A stretch of DNA of 58,500 bases from NCBI GenBank assembly GCA_005777315.1, contig SXMN01000094.1:1-58500 (forward strand). The letters run 5' to 3'. Origin of the DNA: Verrucomicrobiales bacterium (GTDB lineage Bacteria > Verrucomicrobiota > Verrucomicrobiia > Limisphaerales > F1-12-MAGs170). Of the stretch, positions 17,444 through 26,540 are shown one piece after another (positions within the stretch are counted from its first letter, which is position 1; every line of letters begins with the position of its first letter). The position numbers were made by a program, and so were the translations under genes. Under the pieces are notes generated by a model. It did not search any database. It had not been told where the DNA came from and worked only from the letters and a program-made list of their open reading frames with translations.

Positions 17444-18205
17444 ATGAAACAAGCCCTTCTTTTCTCACTCGTCACGCTCACCCTGACCCTGACTGCCCCA
17501 CTCAGCGATGCTCAACCCGTCGGTCCGATGGGTGGCCCTCCCAGAGGTCCCAAGTTCAGCGGGGCCATGAACAAGTTGTTCGGTGATAATTCTGCGTTTT
17601 CAGCGAAAATAGAAATGAACATCCAGGAGGCGGGACGCGACGAGAAAATGACCATCCCAGGAACGCTGGCTTTCCACGACGGGAAAAGCCGCTTTGAGAT
17701 GGACGTCGCCGAGACGAAGGGCGCGCGCATCCCGCCCCAGGCCGCCGCCCAGATGAAAGCCATGGGCTTTGGAGAAATCGCTGTCATCGCGCTCCCGGAC
17801 AAGAAGCTTTCTTACATGATCTATACTGGAATGGAGTCCTACGTTGAGAGCGCGCTTTCGGATGACGAAGCGGCGGGGCCGGAAGCCAGGTTCAAGATGG
17901 ACTCGACGGAACTCGGCAAGGAAACCGTGGATGGCCACCCGTGCACAAAGAACAAAGCCACCATTACGAGTGACAAGGGAGTCAAACATGAATCGACCGT
18001 CTGGAATGCGTCGGACCTTAAAAATTTTCCGATCAAGATCCAGTACATCGAGGACGGAAAGAACGCCATCCTGTCCTTCACCGAAGTAAAGTTCGACAAA
18101 CCCGACGCCGCAAAGTTCGTGGTGCCTGCCAAATTCACCAAATATGGCAGCATGGGGGAACTCATGCGTGGTGTCATGATGAAGCAGTTTCGCGGCGGCA
18201 AGTAG
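17444..18205 (+). CDS. Exported protein, DUF4412/LolA-like fold
   Basis: 253 aa from the ATG at 17444; the longer frame from 17354 lacks a signal peptide. Residues 1-25 form a Sec signal ending LSDAQP. After a Gly/Pro linker come beta-strands typical of DUF4412/LolA-like proteins: FSAKIEMNIQEAGRDEKMT, GTLAFHDGKSRFEMDV, KKLSYMIYTGMESYVE, a TVDGHPCTKNKATI strand, and KFVVPAKFTKYGSM near the end. This fold binds lipid or hydrophobic ligand in some members. The specific role is unknown. Confidence 0.78.
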   Translation: MKQALLFSLVTLTLTLTAPLSDAQPVGPMGGPPRGPKFSGAMNKLFGDNSAFSAKIEMNIQEAGRDEKMTIPGTLAFHDGKSRFEMDVAETKGARIPPQAAAQMKAMGFGEIAVIALPDKKLSYMIYTGMESYVESALSDDEAAGPEARFKMDSTELGKETVDGHPCTKNKATITSDKGVKHESTVWNASDLKNFPIKIQYIEDGKNAILSFTEVKFDKPDAAKFVVPAKFTKYGSMGELMRGVMMKQFRGGK

Positions 18206-18272
18206 GATTCACCCCCCTGCTCCCCACCCGCCCCAGATCAACCACGGCAACATTCAACGCTCCGCCTGTTCC

Positions 18273-19154
18273 ATGAAGATTCTGTGCATTCACGCGCACT
18301 TCGACGACTTTGAGTTTGTCGCTGGCGGCACGTTCGAGATCTGGAAACGCAAACTCGGCCTCGACCTCCGAGCCAGAGTGGTGGTCTGCACCGACGGAAA
18401 AGCGGGGCACCACTTCAGGACGCGCGAAGACACCTCACGCATCCGCATCCAGGAACAGGAGTCATCGGCTCGGATGGGCGGCTACGAGTTGGAGATACTC
18501 CGTTTGCCGAACGGGGAGATTCCGCGAGAAGCCTGCCTTCAAGTGGATACACCGTTGCTGGCGGCACTTTGGAAGTGCATCCGGGAGTTTGAGCCGGATT
18601 ACCTTTTCTGCCCTCCCATCCCGAATGACATGCTGGCGGGCATCCACGTCGATCACGTGGCGGTCGCGGAGGCGATCCGCAAGGTCGCCTACATGATCAA
18701 TGTCCCCCACGCTTTCACCCCGGAATATCCGGCGGATGAAACGACATCACAGCCCTGCAAAGTGCCTGTCATCCTTAACGTGTATGACGGTTACATGGCA
18801 GGTGCCAACGCTCGCGACATCGCAATTGATGTCGAGGATGCGTATTCCAAGATCTCCGAAATGACTTTCTGCCACCAATCCCAGATCAAGGAGTGGCTGC
18901 CGTGGGTTGACCGGCATCAGATGAAGGCGCCTCGCGATTTGGGCGGTTGGTCCACCGAACTTCGCAAGCGTTTTCTCCGGCAGAACAGGGAATTGGGCAT
19001 CCATTCGGAGCGGGCTCATGAAGTGTTCAACGTGACGGCGTGGGGTGTTGTTCCAACCATCGAAAAATTGCTGCACGATTTCCCTGGAATATCTGTCGAG
19101 TTCTCCGGTCTCCAGGAGCTCGGTCTGCGGCTTGCGAGATGGCGAGGCGAATAG
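18273..19154 (+). CDS. PIG-L family LmbE-like deacetylase
   Basis: Zn-dependent N-acetylglucosamine-type deacetylase family. The metal motif is HAHFDDFEF (residues about 7-15, AHxDD pattern) and the second site is GIHVDHVAV (about 127-135). 293 aa without a signal peptide, so cytosolic. The fold ends with a long helical region. The CDF transporter gene starts just past its stop (33 bp) or overlaps it by 16 bp, depending on the start chosen. Substrate unknown; family members act on glycolipid, mycothiol or antibiotic precursors. Confidence 0.9.
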   Translation: MKILCIHAHFDDFEFVAGGTFEIWKRKLGLDLRARVVVCTDGKAGHHFRTREDTSRIRIQEQESSARMGGYELEILRLPNGEIPREACLQVDTPLLAALWKCIREFEPDYLFCPPIPNDMLAGIHVDHVAVAEAIRKVAYMINVPHAFTPEYPADETTSQPCKVPVILNVYDGYMAGANARDIAIDVEDAYSKISEMTFCHQSQIKEWLPWVDRHQMKAPRDLGGWSTELRKRFLRQNRELGIHSERAHEVFNVTAWGVVPTIEKLLHDFPGISVEFSGLQELGLRLARWRGE

Positions 19155-19186
19155 ACCGGGGCAACTCGCACTTCCACATCGCTTCC

Positions 19187-20086
19187 ATGTCCGCCGAACG
19201 GCATCAACGCAGCCTTCGCGTCACGCTGGCCGGCCTTGCCGTCAACATCGTGCTTGTGGGGACAAAGTTCACGGCGGGAGTTGTCGGCCATTCTCATGCG
19301 CTTGTCGCGGATGCGGTTGAATCCTTCGCCGACATCATCAGCTCGTTGATTGTCTGGCGGGGGCTTGTCGTTGCGGCGACCCCGGCGGATGAGGATCACC
19401 CGTACGGACATGGCAAGGCAGAAGCCATCGCCGCCGCTGTTGTCTCCTCGATGCTTCTGCTGGCTGCCGTTTGGATTGGAGTTACCGCAGTACGGGAAAT
19501 CATCCGGCCGCATCACCCGCCTGCACCATTCACCATCCTTGTTCTGCTGGGGGTCATTCTGATCAAGGAAACCCTCTTTCGCTTCGTGTGGAGCGAGGCC
19601 AGTGCTTTGGAGAGTTCTGTGGTGGAGACAGACGCCTGGCATCATCGGAGCGATGCCATCACTTCCCTGGCGGCCGCCATCGGCATCGCGGTTGCCTTGA
19701 TAGGAGGCAAGGGCTACGAGATGGCGGACGACATCGCCGCGCTCGTCGCTGCGGTGATCATCGCGTGGAATGGATGGCGGCTGCTGCGGCCTGCCCTGGA
19801 TGAATTGATGGATGCGGCGCCCACTCGATCCGTATCCCAGGTCATCCGCTCGATTGCCAGCGGTGTGAGCGGAGTGGAATTGGTGGAGAAGTGCTACGTC
19901 CGCAAAATGGGCTGGCATTATTATGTGGACATGCACATCGAACTGGCACCGGAGATGACCGTCCGCGAATCACACGAAATCGCGCATCGAGTCAAAGACG
20001 CCGTTCGCGGAGCGATGCCCAAAGTGGTGGATGTGCTGGTCCACATTGAACCTGCAGGCCATTCCTCGCCGAAATCTGAAGACTGA
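19187..20086 (+). CDS. Cation diffusion facilitator (CDF) metal transporter
   Basis: Exports divalent metal ions by proton exchange across the inner membrane. From the ATG at 19187 there are 299 aa; 19139 would add 16 residues that overlap the previous gene. About six helices. The metal site is seen in SHALVADAVESFADI (helix 2: Asp residues) and TDAWHHRSDAITS (helix 5: HxxxD). A DHPYGHGKAEAIAA loop is typical of FieF/CzcD-type members. The C-terminal cytoplasmic domain has YVDMHIEL and ends VDVLVHIEP. Metal specificity cannot be read with confidence. Confidence 0.92.
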   Translation: MSAERHQRSLRVTLAGLAVNIVLVGTKFTAGVVGHSHALVADAVESFADIISSLIVWRGLVVAATPADEDHPYGHGKAEAIAAAVVSSMLLLAAVWIGVTAVREIIRPHHPPAPFTILVLLGVILIKETLFRFVWSEASALESSVVETDAWHHRSDAITSLAAAIGIAVALIGGKGYEMADDIAALVAAVIIAWNGWRLLRPALDELMDAAPTRSVSQVIRSIASGVSGVELVEKCYVRKMGWHYYVDMHIELAPEMTVRESHEIAHRVKDAVRGAMPKVVDVLVHIEPAGHSSPKSED

Positions 20087-20248
20087 CGGCAACTGAGGAG
20101 ACTGTGGGATAGTCTGCACACCTTGCCGGCGGCACAGGTTCATTTGCTTCATTGCTCTCTTGGACAGAGGCCGCTGCGGGCATCCTTCCGCATTCGCCCC
20201 TCGCATCTGCGGCACCCGCCATCTTTCGCAGCCTGGGCCACCGCAGCC

Positions 20249-21052
20249 TCAACAACCCGGCACTGGAATTTCGACGGTGCTTTTCGGTTTCACAAGTGGC
20301 GGCGGCTCAAATCCGAACGCTTTCAGGAATCTCTCGACTGGAGCTCTAATCCTTGTTTCGCGCCGCGTGAATGGATCGATGTAATTCAATCCCACAGCGC
20401 GAAGAGCCATCGGATACTCCAGCACTCCCTTTGCGCTCTTCGGGGGAAGTCCCGGGGCAGATCCGTACATCGGGTCTCCGACAATGGGGTGTCCGCTGGC
20501 TTGGAGATGCAGGCGAATTTGATGCGTCCGTCCGGTGAATGGGTGCGCCTCGACAAGTGTGTGTCCCGCTCGTGATTCGACGAGGCGAAACGACGTCTCT
20601 GCCTCCTTGCCCGTGCTTTCGTCCACTTTCATGCGCCCGATGCAGGCGGGGTCTGGGGCCAGATTCAACCGGATGGTCCACTCGGATTTCTTGGGCACGC
20701 CCCGCACGACAGCCAGGTACGTCTTCTCCATGCGGCGTGATTCAAACAGATCTCCGAAGGTGTTGACCCCGCCCGCGCTCTTGGCGAGCAAAAGTACGCC
20801 TGTCGTTTCCGCATCAAGGCGGTGCACGTTCCGGAGAAATTTCAGATTCCTTGAACGGGCCCAAAAATCACGAGCCTCCAGGGAGGATGCGATGGCGGCC
20901 GCGAGATTGCGGTCCGTTCGCTGCCAGTCGAACGGCACGAGCATCCACCAGGCGGGCTTGTCGATGGCCATGACGGAACGATCTTCATAAACTATTGGGA
21001 TACGCGTCAGCGAGCGGTCGCCGCGCAATTCAATGTAATCAAGTTTTGCCAA
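20249..21052 (-). CDS. RluA-family RNA pseudouridine synthase
   Basis: Turns uridine to pseudouridine in rRNA or tRNA. 267 aa. The catalytic motif HRLDAETTGVLLLAKS has the essential Asp. Before it, DRSVMAIDKPAWWMLVPF matches the usual DKPxG...P region in altered form. Further on are KTYLAVVRG, GRTHQIRLHL and GHPIVGDPMYG, all diagnostic of RluA/C/D. No N-terminal S4 domain, so this is a short member. The tail after RAPVERFLKAFGF is Pro/Lys-rich. The exact RNA target is not decidable. Confidence 0.92.
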   Translation of the reverse strand: MAKLDYIELRGDRSLTRIPIVYEDRSVMAIDKPAWWMLVPFDWQRTDRNLAAAIASSLEARDFWARSRNLKFLRNVHRLDAETTGVLLLAKSAGGVNTFGDLFESRRMEKTYLAVVRGVPKKSEWTIRLNLAPDPACIGRMKVDESTGKEAETSFRLVESRAGHTLVEAHPFTGRTHQIRLHLQASGHPIVGDPMYGSAPGLPPKSAKGVLEYPMALRAVGLNYIDPFTRRETRIRAPVERFLKAFGFEPPPLVKPKSTVEIPVPGC

Positions 21053-21086
21053 AGGAATTGTCTCCAGGGTTTGAAATGCAAAGCGG

Positions 21087-21533
21087 TCAGTAAGCGGGTC
21101 TCGGCAGGGTTTGCCAGCGTAGCACCTTTCCGCCCGAGAAGACGACCTCCGCTTTCACGTAATCATGTATGTCGTGATAAGGGACCGGAGTGGCATGGCG
21201 AAAGTATCCGCGCGCATGCCCCCGGCCTCCGGAGCGCCAGTACCAATCACTGTGAAGCTCGCTCCCTTGATACAGCCAGGTTGTAAATCTGCCGGTCTCG
21301 TTTTGCTGTTCGAGAATCTGGACAGGCTTTCCCCAGGAAAGGAACACCGCATCCTCACTCATCCCGGTTTGGATCTGCCCCGTGTCCACCAGCCGGCGCT
21401 CTTCTTCAGACAATGCGGCGTATGCCGACCATCGTTCCTGCTTCCGGGTCTCCAGGGTGGAAGTTGCGCAACCTGATAAAATGCCGACAACAACCAACAA
21501 GCATCCAACCGCTGCCGCCCACCGAACCAGCAT
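21087..21533 (-). CDS. SmpA/BamE-like lipoprotein
   Basis: 148 aa from the ATG at 21533. The frame runs 330 bp further upstream, but that part has no signal peptide and looks like translated non-coding DNA. The N-terminal helix ends VGILSGC, a good lipobox. The segment QIQTGMSEDAVFLSWGKPVQ is the SmpA/OmlA-type turn (GMS...GxP). After it come FTTWLYQG and a DWYWRSGGRGH strand and loop. Likely an envelope lipoprotein; no partner is adjacent, so its role is open. Confidence 0.75.
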   Translation of the reverse strand: MLVRWAAAVGCLLVVVGILSGCATSTLETRKQERWSAYAALSEEERRLVDTGQIQTGMSEDAVFLSWGKPVQILEQQNETGRFTTWLYQGSELHSDWYWRSGGRGHARGYFRHATPVPYHDIHDYVKAEVVFSGGKVLRWQTLPRPAY

Positions 21534-21964
21534 GAATGCTCCGATGGCCGGTTCATGAAAAACTTCCCTGCTCAAGGCCGATGCATTGGGGCCATGAACC
21601 TCAGTGACATCGGTGCACGCCTGGGGTTCAGCACAGGGTTTTGGAGGACACAGAGGCTTGGCAAGGAAGCAAGTCGGTTCTTCCCTGTGTTCTTCAAGTC
21701 TTTGTGCTGAAACTGGCGTTTCCTGACAGGTGAGACCGGCAGGTCCGGCCTCCGGGACGCGATCAGACACTTCGCCTCGGCTTCTGGCGTAACGATGCTG
21801 CTGCTGATAAAGCTCGAAATGGAGTCCACTCATGTCTTCGGTCGAACACGTTTCTACACGCACCTTGCCCCCAAAGAAAGAATTCTCATTCGAGACTTCG
21901 CGGTGACGTCGTCATGGGCGGATGATTTGACGCAGCCGGAGGCGCTTGCCACAGTCTCCGCCCC
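21534..21964. other. Intergenic stretch between divergent genes
   Basis: About 430 bp between the lipoprotein gene (minus) and the NUDIX gene (plus). Both promoters should lie here. Open frames cross it on both strands, including an in-frame extension of the lipoprotein gene to 21863, but none has a recognisable domain. No repeat or strong hairpin seen. Confidence 0.5.
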
Positions 21965-22423
21965 ATGGCGCATATCCATTTTGCAATCGATTTCACTGTC
22001 GCAATCTTTGTCGTTCAGAACGGCAGAGTGTTGCTGATTCTTCATCGCAAGCTTGGAAAATGGCTGCCCCTCGGCGGACACATCGAGTTGGATGAAGATC
22101 CGGAAATCGCGGCTGTGCGAGAAGCGAAGGAAGAAAGCGGCCTCGATGTCGAATTGATCGGCGAGCGGCCTCCCACCACCGAGCCAGGCACGCGCGCCCT
22201 TATCGCGCCGAGGTTTTTGGACATTCACCGCATCACCCCGAGCCATGAACACATCGGGATGATCTATTTCGCCCGGCCCAAGGGAGGTCAACTCTCGCTC
22301 GCTGAGGAGGAACACCATGACATCCGCTGGTGCTTGCCAGATGAACTCAATCAGCTCGACCCTCCATTGAGCAACGCGGTGAAATGGTATTGCCTGAAGG
22401 CGATCGAGGAGATCGAGAGCTGA
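21965..22423 (+). CDS. NUDIX hydrolase
   Basis: 152 aa. The NUDIX box is GGHIELDEDPEIAAVREAKE followed by ESGL, with the metal-binding Glu cluster. The N-terminal strand is FTVAIFVVQNGRVLLILHRK, and KLGKWLPLGGH is typical of MutT-like members with broad nucleotide substrates. A later EEHHDIRWCLPDEL segment matches the same subgroup. Followed by an MFS gene 25 bp downstream on the same strand, perhaps co-transcribed. Substrate unknown. Confidence 0.88.
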   Translation: MAHIHFAIDFTVAIFVVQNGRVLLILHRKLGKWLPLGGHIELDEDPEIAAVREAKEESGLDVELIGERPPTTEPGTRALIAPRFLDIHRITPSHEHIGMIYFARPKGGQLSLAEEEHHDIRWCLPDELNQLDPPLSNAVKWYCLKAIEEIES

Positions 22424-22448
22424 AGCGTACGAGCAAACCGCCTTCCTC

Positions 22449-23672
22449 ATGACACACCGCCAACTAAAAACAGGCTATCTTATCATCCAGTGGCTGAATT
22501 CAATCAGTACGGCGTTCTATGGCTATTACCTGTTCTTTCTGCTGGCGCGTCAACATGGGTTTGGCAATTTTGGCAACCTCTGCGTCTCGGCCACCTTCGG
22601 ATTCGTTTACATATTCTCATCCTTGCACGGCGGAAAGTACGGGCAACGTCACGGCTACTTCAACGCGCTGCTAACCGGCTTCATCGGGATGATCATCTCC
22701 ATGATCGGCGGATATTTCACCACTTCACCCGCAGGACAAATCGGCTGGATGATGTTATGGACCTTTAGCGTGTGCTTCACCTGGCCATCCCTGGAGGCTC
22801 TGGTGAGCGAAGGTGAAAGTCCGCTTGGCGTGCAGCGAATGGTCGGCATTTACAATCTCACCTGGTCGAGTGCAGGCGCGCTGGCATACTTCAGCGGTGG
22901 AGCCCTCGTGGAATGGCTGGGAATGCGGAGCATCTTCTGGCTGCCCGCCATGGTGCATTTCGTCCAGATCGGTTTATTGCTCTGGCTGCGAGAGAAGGCT
23001 GAGGATGTTGTCCCCTCGAAATCACCTCCCATTCCGGCTGGCAACGCCGGCGCGCGCATCGAACTGACTCCACGTCCTATTGCCCGCTCAAAGATGTTTC
23101 TCCGCATGGCGTGGACCGCAAATCCCTTCGCCTACGTGGCAATCAACACTCTGGCTGCGGTCATCCCGGGTTTGGCGGGAGAACTGCATCTCACGCCAAT
23201 GTTCGCGGGCTTCGTTTGTTCGATCTGGTTTTTTGCGCGATGGTTCACCTTTCTGGCGCTGTGGCTCTGGCCCGGCTGGCATTACCGGGCGCGATGGTTC
23301 TTCGCTGCGTTTGTCCTGTTGATCAGCTCGTTTGCGTCGATCCTGCTGGTTCCCAGTCTGGCTGTGATCATCATCGCGCAGGTGGGGTTTGGTGTCGCTG
23401 TCGGCCTGATCTACTACGCTTCGCTCTTCTATTCGATGGATGTTGGCGAAGCGAAAGGAGAGCAGGGAGGAATTCACGAGGCAGCCATCGGGCTCGGTAT
23501 TTTTCTTGGGCCTGCCGTTGGTGCGGGCGCGCTCAAGGTTTTCCCATCATCACCCCACAGCAGCACCATTGCTGTCTGCGTCTTGCTCTGCGTAGGGCTG
23601 GCGCTGCTTGCAGGGACGTACCTTCGTGGAAACCGGCGTCCGGCGGCGATCGATTCAATTCCGGAACGCTGA
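22449..23672 (+). CDS. Major facilitator superfamily transporter
   Basis: 407 aa, almost wholly hydrophobic, with about 11-12 helices. The GGKYGQRHGY loop after the second helix is the usual MFS loop 2-3 (G-x3-D-R-x-G-R/K-like, degenerate). A longer cytoplasmic loop near residues 185-210 (EDVVPSKSP...) splits the two halves. The second half begins RMAWTANPFAYVAIN. The substrate cannot be inferred. The neighbouring flavoprotein frame opens before its stop, though the better start of that gene lies 83 bp beyond it. Confidence 0.85.
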   Translation: MTHRQLKTGYLIIQWLNSISTAFYGYYLFFLLARQHGFGNFGNLCVSATFGFVYIFSSLHGGKYGQRHGYFNALLTGFIGMIISMIGGYFTTSPAGQIGWMMLWTFSVCFTWPSLEALVSEGESPLGVQRMVGIYNLTWSSAGALAYFSGGALVEWLGMRSIFWLPAMVHFVQIGLLLWLREKAEDVVPSKSPPIPAGNAGARIELTPRPIARSKMFLRMAWTANPFAYVAINTLAAVIPGLAGELHLTPMFAGFVCSIWFFARWFTFLALWLWPGWHYRARWFFAAFVLLISSFASILLVPSLAVIIIAQVGFGVAVGLIYYASLFYSMDVGEAKGEQGGIHEAAIGLGIFLGPAVGAGALKVFPSSPHSSTIAVCVLLCVGLALLAGTYLRGNRRPAAIDSIPER

Positions 23673-23754
23673 CCCAGTTTCAACCGCCTCGGTGCCTTGC
23701 GGAGCCTTCAGAGAATCGTTGAATCACGGGAGCATTCACCTCATCGTCCATCGA

Positions 23755-25164
23755 GTGAGTGAATCGAACAAAGCGGACTTCGATGTTGCCATTATCGGAG
23801 GAGGCAGCGGTGGCTATGCCGCGGCAAGGACTTCGGCTTTGAATGGACTGAAGACGGCCGTCATTGAAGGAGGCGATGACGTCGGCGGGTTATGCATTCT
23901 TCGCGGCTGCATGCCGACCAAGGCTTTGCTTTACGCCACGGATGTCCTCCATCTTGCGCGCAACGCGGCGACATGGGGAGTTCAGACAGGGCAAGTGTCG
24001 TTCAATCTTGCGGCGATCATGGCGCGAAAAGACAGACTCATTCGCGAATTCGCCGATTATCGCCGCGGCCAGTTGACTTCAGGCAAGTTCGCTTTCTTTC
24101 GTGCGAATGCCCGTTTCGTGGATGCGCGCAAACTGGCGTTGAGCGATGGGACAGTTCTCAGCGCGGATCATTTCGTCATCAGCACCGGATCGATCACTGC
24201 CACTCCTCCCGTGCCTGGCATGGACACGACCGACTGCATCACCAGCGATGATGCGCTGAAGATGACGTCGCTTCCTCGATCGCTCGTCATCCTTGGAGGA
24301 GGCGCTGTTGCGATGGAATTTGCGCAATTCTTTGCGCGGTTGAACGTCGAAGTAACCCTGATTCAGCGGAGCCACCAGGTTCTGCGTGATTTCGATGAGG
24401 ATGCGGCGCGCGAAATCGAACATGTATTCGTGCGCGAGGGAATCACACTCCACCTTGGCACCCAGTTGAGGAATGTCGCCACCGACGGCGCTTCAAAAGT
24501 CGTTGAGTTCACCAAGGACGGCGCGCCAATTCGCGTTGTTGCGGACGAGATCTTCAACGGCCTCGGACGATCACCCAACACGGCGAAGCTGAACCTGGAA
24601 AACGCTGGCGTCTCAACCGAGCGCGGCCGGATTGTGACCAACAGCCACATGCGGACTTCGGCGCCTCACATCTATGCGGCGGGAGATTGTACCGGGCCGC
24701 ACGAGATCGTCCACATTGCGATCCAGCAAGGAGAAATCGCCGCGCACAATATCGCCCATCCCACGTCTCCTCGGAGCATTGATTATCGCTTGCTGACCAG
24801 CATCGTTTTCACGGATCCGCAAGTCGCCTCGGCAGGCTTGACTGAGAAGGAGGCGCGGAACAGGGGAATCCCCTATTTGACTGCAAAACATCGCTTCGAT
24901 GATCACGGCAAATCGCTCATCATGGAGGCTCGCGAAGGATTTGTGAAATTGCTCGCTGATCCGGTCAGCGGTGAGATCATTGGAGGCAGCATCGTCGGTC
25001 CGATGGGTGGTGAACTTCTTCACGAAATCATCGCCGCGATGAACAAACACACAACCGTTCACGAACTGGCTTCGATGCCTCATTATCATCCCACGCTCGC
25101 GGAGATCTGGACTTATCCGGCAGAAGAACTCGCGTCACAAATCAACAAGCCCGTTGCTCAATGA
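23755..25164 (+). CDS. Pyridine-nucleotide disulfide oxidoreductase (lipoamide dehydrogenase/mercuric reductase type)
   Basis: FAD/NAD(P) flavoprotein, about 469 aa from the GTG at 23755; longer starts inside the MFS gene lack conserved sequence. The FAD fold is DVAIIGGGSGGYAAARTSAL, the redox-active pair is GGLCILRGCMPTKALLY (CxxxxC), the second Rossmann motif is SLVILGGGAVAMEFAQFFAR, and the FAD site is PHIYAAGDCTGPHE. The C-terminal interface has HYHPTLAEIW with the His-Glu catalytic pair. No E1/E2 dehydrogenase genes are nearby, so it may act on lipoamide, glutathione-like or metal substrates. The next gene overlaps its stop by 4 bp (ATGA). Confidence 0.9.
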   Translation: MSESNKADFDVAIIGGGSGGYAAARTSALNGLKTAVIEGGDDVGGLCILRGCMPTKALLYATDVLHLARNAATWGVQTGQVSFNLAAIMARKDRLIREFADYRRGQLTSGKFAFFRANARFVDARKLALSDGTVLSADHFVISTGSITATPPVPGMDTTDCITSDDALKMTSLPRSLVILGGGAVAMEFAQFFARLNVEVTLIQRSHQVLRDFDEDAAREIEHVFVREGITLHLGTQLRNVATDGASKVVEFTKDGAPIRVVADEIFNGLGRSPNTAKLNLENAGVSTERGRIVTNSHMRTSAPHIYAAGDCTGPHEIVHIAIQQGEIAAHNIAHPTSPRSIDYRLLTSIVFTDPQVASAGLTEKEARNRGIPYLTAKHRFDDHGKSLIMEAREGFVKLLADPVSGEIIGGSIVGPMGGELLHEIIAAMNKHTTVHELASMPHYHPTLAEIWTYPAEELASQINKPVAQ

Positions 25165-25742
25165 AATTCTTCCCATTCCTTGTGTCCTGCGTCGCCGCCT
25201 CAGCGGCCTTGCTCACCGCCAGTTGCCGGACTACCGTCAGCCAGACTGCGACGTCAGAGCTCAAGGGTGCTCAACTCAACCCGAAGTCGGCGATGTACGT
25301 CGGCATTCCCGCCGACGCCCCAGGGAGGAAGGGGCCCGTTTTGAATTCCGGCCAAAAGGCGGCAGAGCTCATTCGCGATGCCTTCGGCAAATGTGCCCGC
25401 CAAGCATGGATTGGCCGCAGGATGGAAGTCTTCGATGATGCGCTTGAGACTGCGCGCAATATCCGGGCTCATTACCTGGTTTATCCAACCTTGATTCGAT
25501 GGGAAGACAGGGCAACCGAATGGAACGGCCTGCCCGACAAGGCGGAGATCAAGATTCAGATCGCCGACTGTGCCACTGGAGACATAATCCATTCATCGAT
25601 CTTGAAGGCCACCGGCCCCAACATGAGTTCCGGGGATGAAACCCCGGCAGAAATTCTCGTTGAGCCTGTTGCGAAATACGCTGCCTCCGTTTTCCAAAAG
25701 ACCCACACGCCCACGGCGCTTCCTAAATCGGCCTTCCCGTAA
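25161..25742 (+). CDS. DUF4823-like lipoprotein
   Basis: 193 aa. The signal peptide ends LLTASC with a lipobox Cys near residue 22. The body matches the DUF4823 pattern as I remember it: an early SAMYVGIPADAPG strand, an AAELIRDAFGKC helix, NIRAHYLVYPTLIRWEDRAT followed by EWNGLPDKAEIKI, and a late AEILVEPVAKYAASVF helix. Such lipoproteins have no known activity. Its ATG overlaps the stop of the flavoprotein gene (ATGA), so the two are translationally coupled. This is the last ordinary gene before the accessory region. Confidence 0.75.
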   Translation: MKFFPFLVSCVAASAALLTASCRTTVSQTATSELKGAQLNPKSAMYVGIPADAPGRKGPVLNSGQKAAELIRDAFGKCARQAWIGRRMEVFDDALETARNIRAHYLVYPTLIRWEDRATEWNGLPDKAEIKIQIADCATGDIIHSSILKATGPNMSSGDETPAEILVEPVAKYAASVFQKTHTPTALPKSAFP

Positions 25743-25763
25743 AGGATCCTCAACAGTGTTTCA

Positions 25764-25893
25764 GGACTTTTCTCAAATGACATCACTGGCGATCATTGAG
25801 GAAATCGGTTCTCCGCTGTTTTCGGCTAGAGATGGACACCGCGCTCCAGCAGTACAGCTGGAAAGAAAGCACGAGACTATCGGCCCGTTCATG
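25764..25893 (+). repeat. Accessory-region repeat, copy R0 (3' half)
   Basis: Shares TCTCAAATGACATC near 25773 and a 3' end (AAGCACGAGACTAT, CCCGTTCATG) with R2 at 27150-27297. It lacks the central segment that starts GCCTTTGAAACCAGCGGGAG. Sits immediately downstream of the dead hicBA module. Confidence 0.6.
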
Positions 25894-25929
25894 TTTTCCA
25901 CCCCAGCCCCCTGGCATTGAGTCACGCGC

Positions 25930-26135
25930 TTACAAATCCGATTCCACCAGCCCGGCAATTTTCATCTGGTGTTTGAGCAGTCAATTTTCAACGGGCGATT
26001 GCCGTGAACCGGAATTACAATCCGTTCCTGATGACCTTCGTTGGTGAAAATGTGATGGCTGCCGTTGATACGTTTGAGAATCTAGCCGCGCTTTTGGATG
26101 ACGTGGATGAACTCTCTGCCGGAAACTTGTTTCAC
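25930..26135 (-). pseudogene. hicA: hicA toxin pseudogene
   Basis: HicA is a small mRNA interferase. Read from the GTG at 26135 the frame gives KQVSGREFIHVIQKRG, then an in-frame TAG at 26084-26082 where HicA usually has Trp, then ILKRINGSHHIFTNEG including the catalytic-His segment (SHHIF), then RIVIPVHGNRPLKI. A loss of one base near 25981 shifts the frame; correcting it restores LLKHQMKIAGLVESDL and a TAA at 25932-25930, the normal HicA ending. So the gene carries one nonsense codon and one frameshift and cannot make toxin. Its start overlaps the stop of the hicB remnant by 4 bp, so the original order was hicB-hicA. Confidence 0.8.
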
Positions 26136-26335
26136 ACCGTCAACTCCAACACTTCGTCGCTGGGATTGGTTTCCCTCGTCTCGTCACCGACAGAAAGTCA
26201 GAGGCCGATTGCTTCGTGTAGATTGGCTTTCGATTCGGCGAGGGTCTCGCCCTGCGTCAGGCAACCCGGCAACGCTCGAACTTCCGCCCAGTAACCGCCC
26301 TCTTCCGCCTTGTGAACAAAGGCTTTCAGCGTCAT
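26132..26335 (-). pseudogene. hicB: hicB antitoxin pseudogene
   Basis: Read from the ATG at 26335: MTLKAFVHKAEEGGYWAEVR, then ALPGCLTQGETLAESKANLH, the HicB-like antitoxin core (partial RNase-H fold). An in-frame TGA at 26200-26198 follows EAIGL. Past it the same frame continues sensibly (LSVGDETRETNPSDEVLELT) to TGA at 26134-26132, giving the full length of about 67 codons. One nonsense change has therefore cut it to 45 residues. The linked hicA is also broken, so the module is dead. Confidence 0.8.
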
Positions 26336-26423
26336 GGGATTTTTATGCGCCGAACTCGCCTGACTCTCAAGCCATGCGTTTTTGAGATTGGCTCTGACCT
26401 CCGTCTTCCGCTTTCTGCCTTCG

Positions 26424-26475
26424 GCCTTTGAAACCAGCGGGAGCACCGGCGGCGGATTGAAGGATGAGTGTGATC
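26424..26475 (+). repeat. Accessory-region repeat, copy R1 (5' half)
   Basis: Carries GCCTTTGAAACCAGCGGGAG followed by CACCGGCGGCGGATTGA, nearly identical to the start of R2 and R3, and is preceded by the same pyrimidine-rich CTTTCTGCCTTCG lead. It diverges afterwards. Lies between the dead hicBA and the DUF2442 gene. Confidence 0.65.
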
Positions 26476-26540
26476 GGGACAAGGCGCAGTCCGGCGTGGG
26501 ATCGCAGGCAAGTTCCGGAGGCGAGCGAAGTTCGGAACTG

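Noticed and set aside
21534..21863. In-frame upstream extension of the SmpA-like lipoprotein
   Set aside because: The lipoprotein signal begins at 21533, and an N-terminal extension would bury it; the extra residues are Cys/Pro-rich and unlike a protein.
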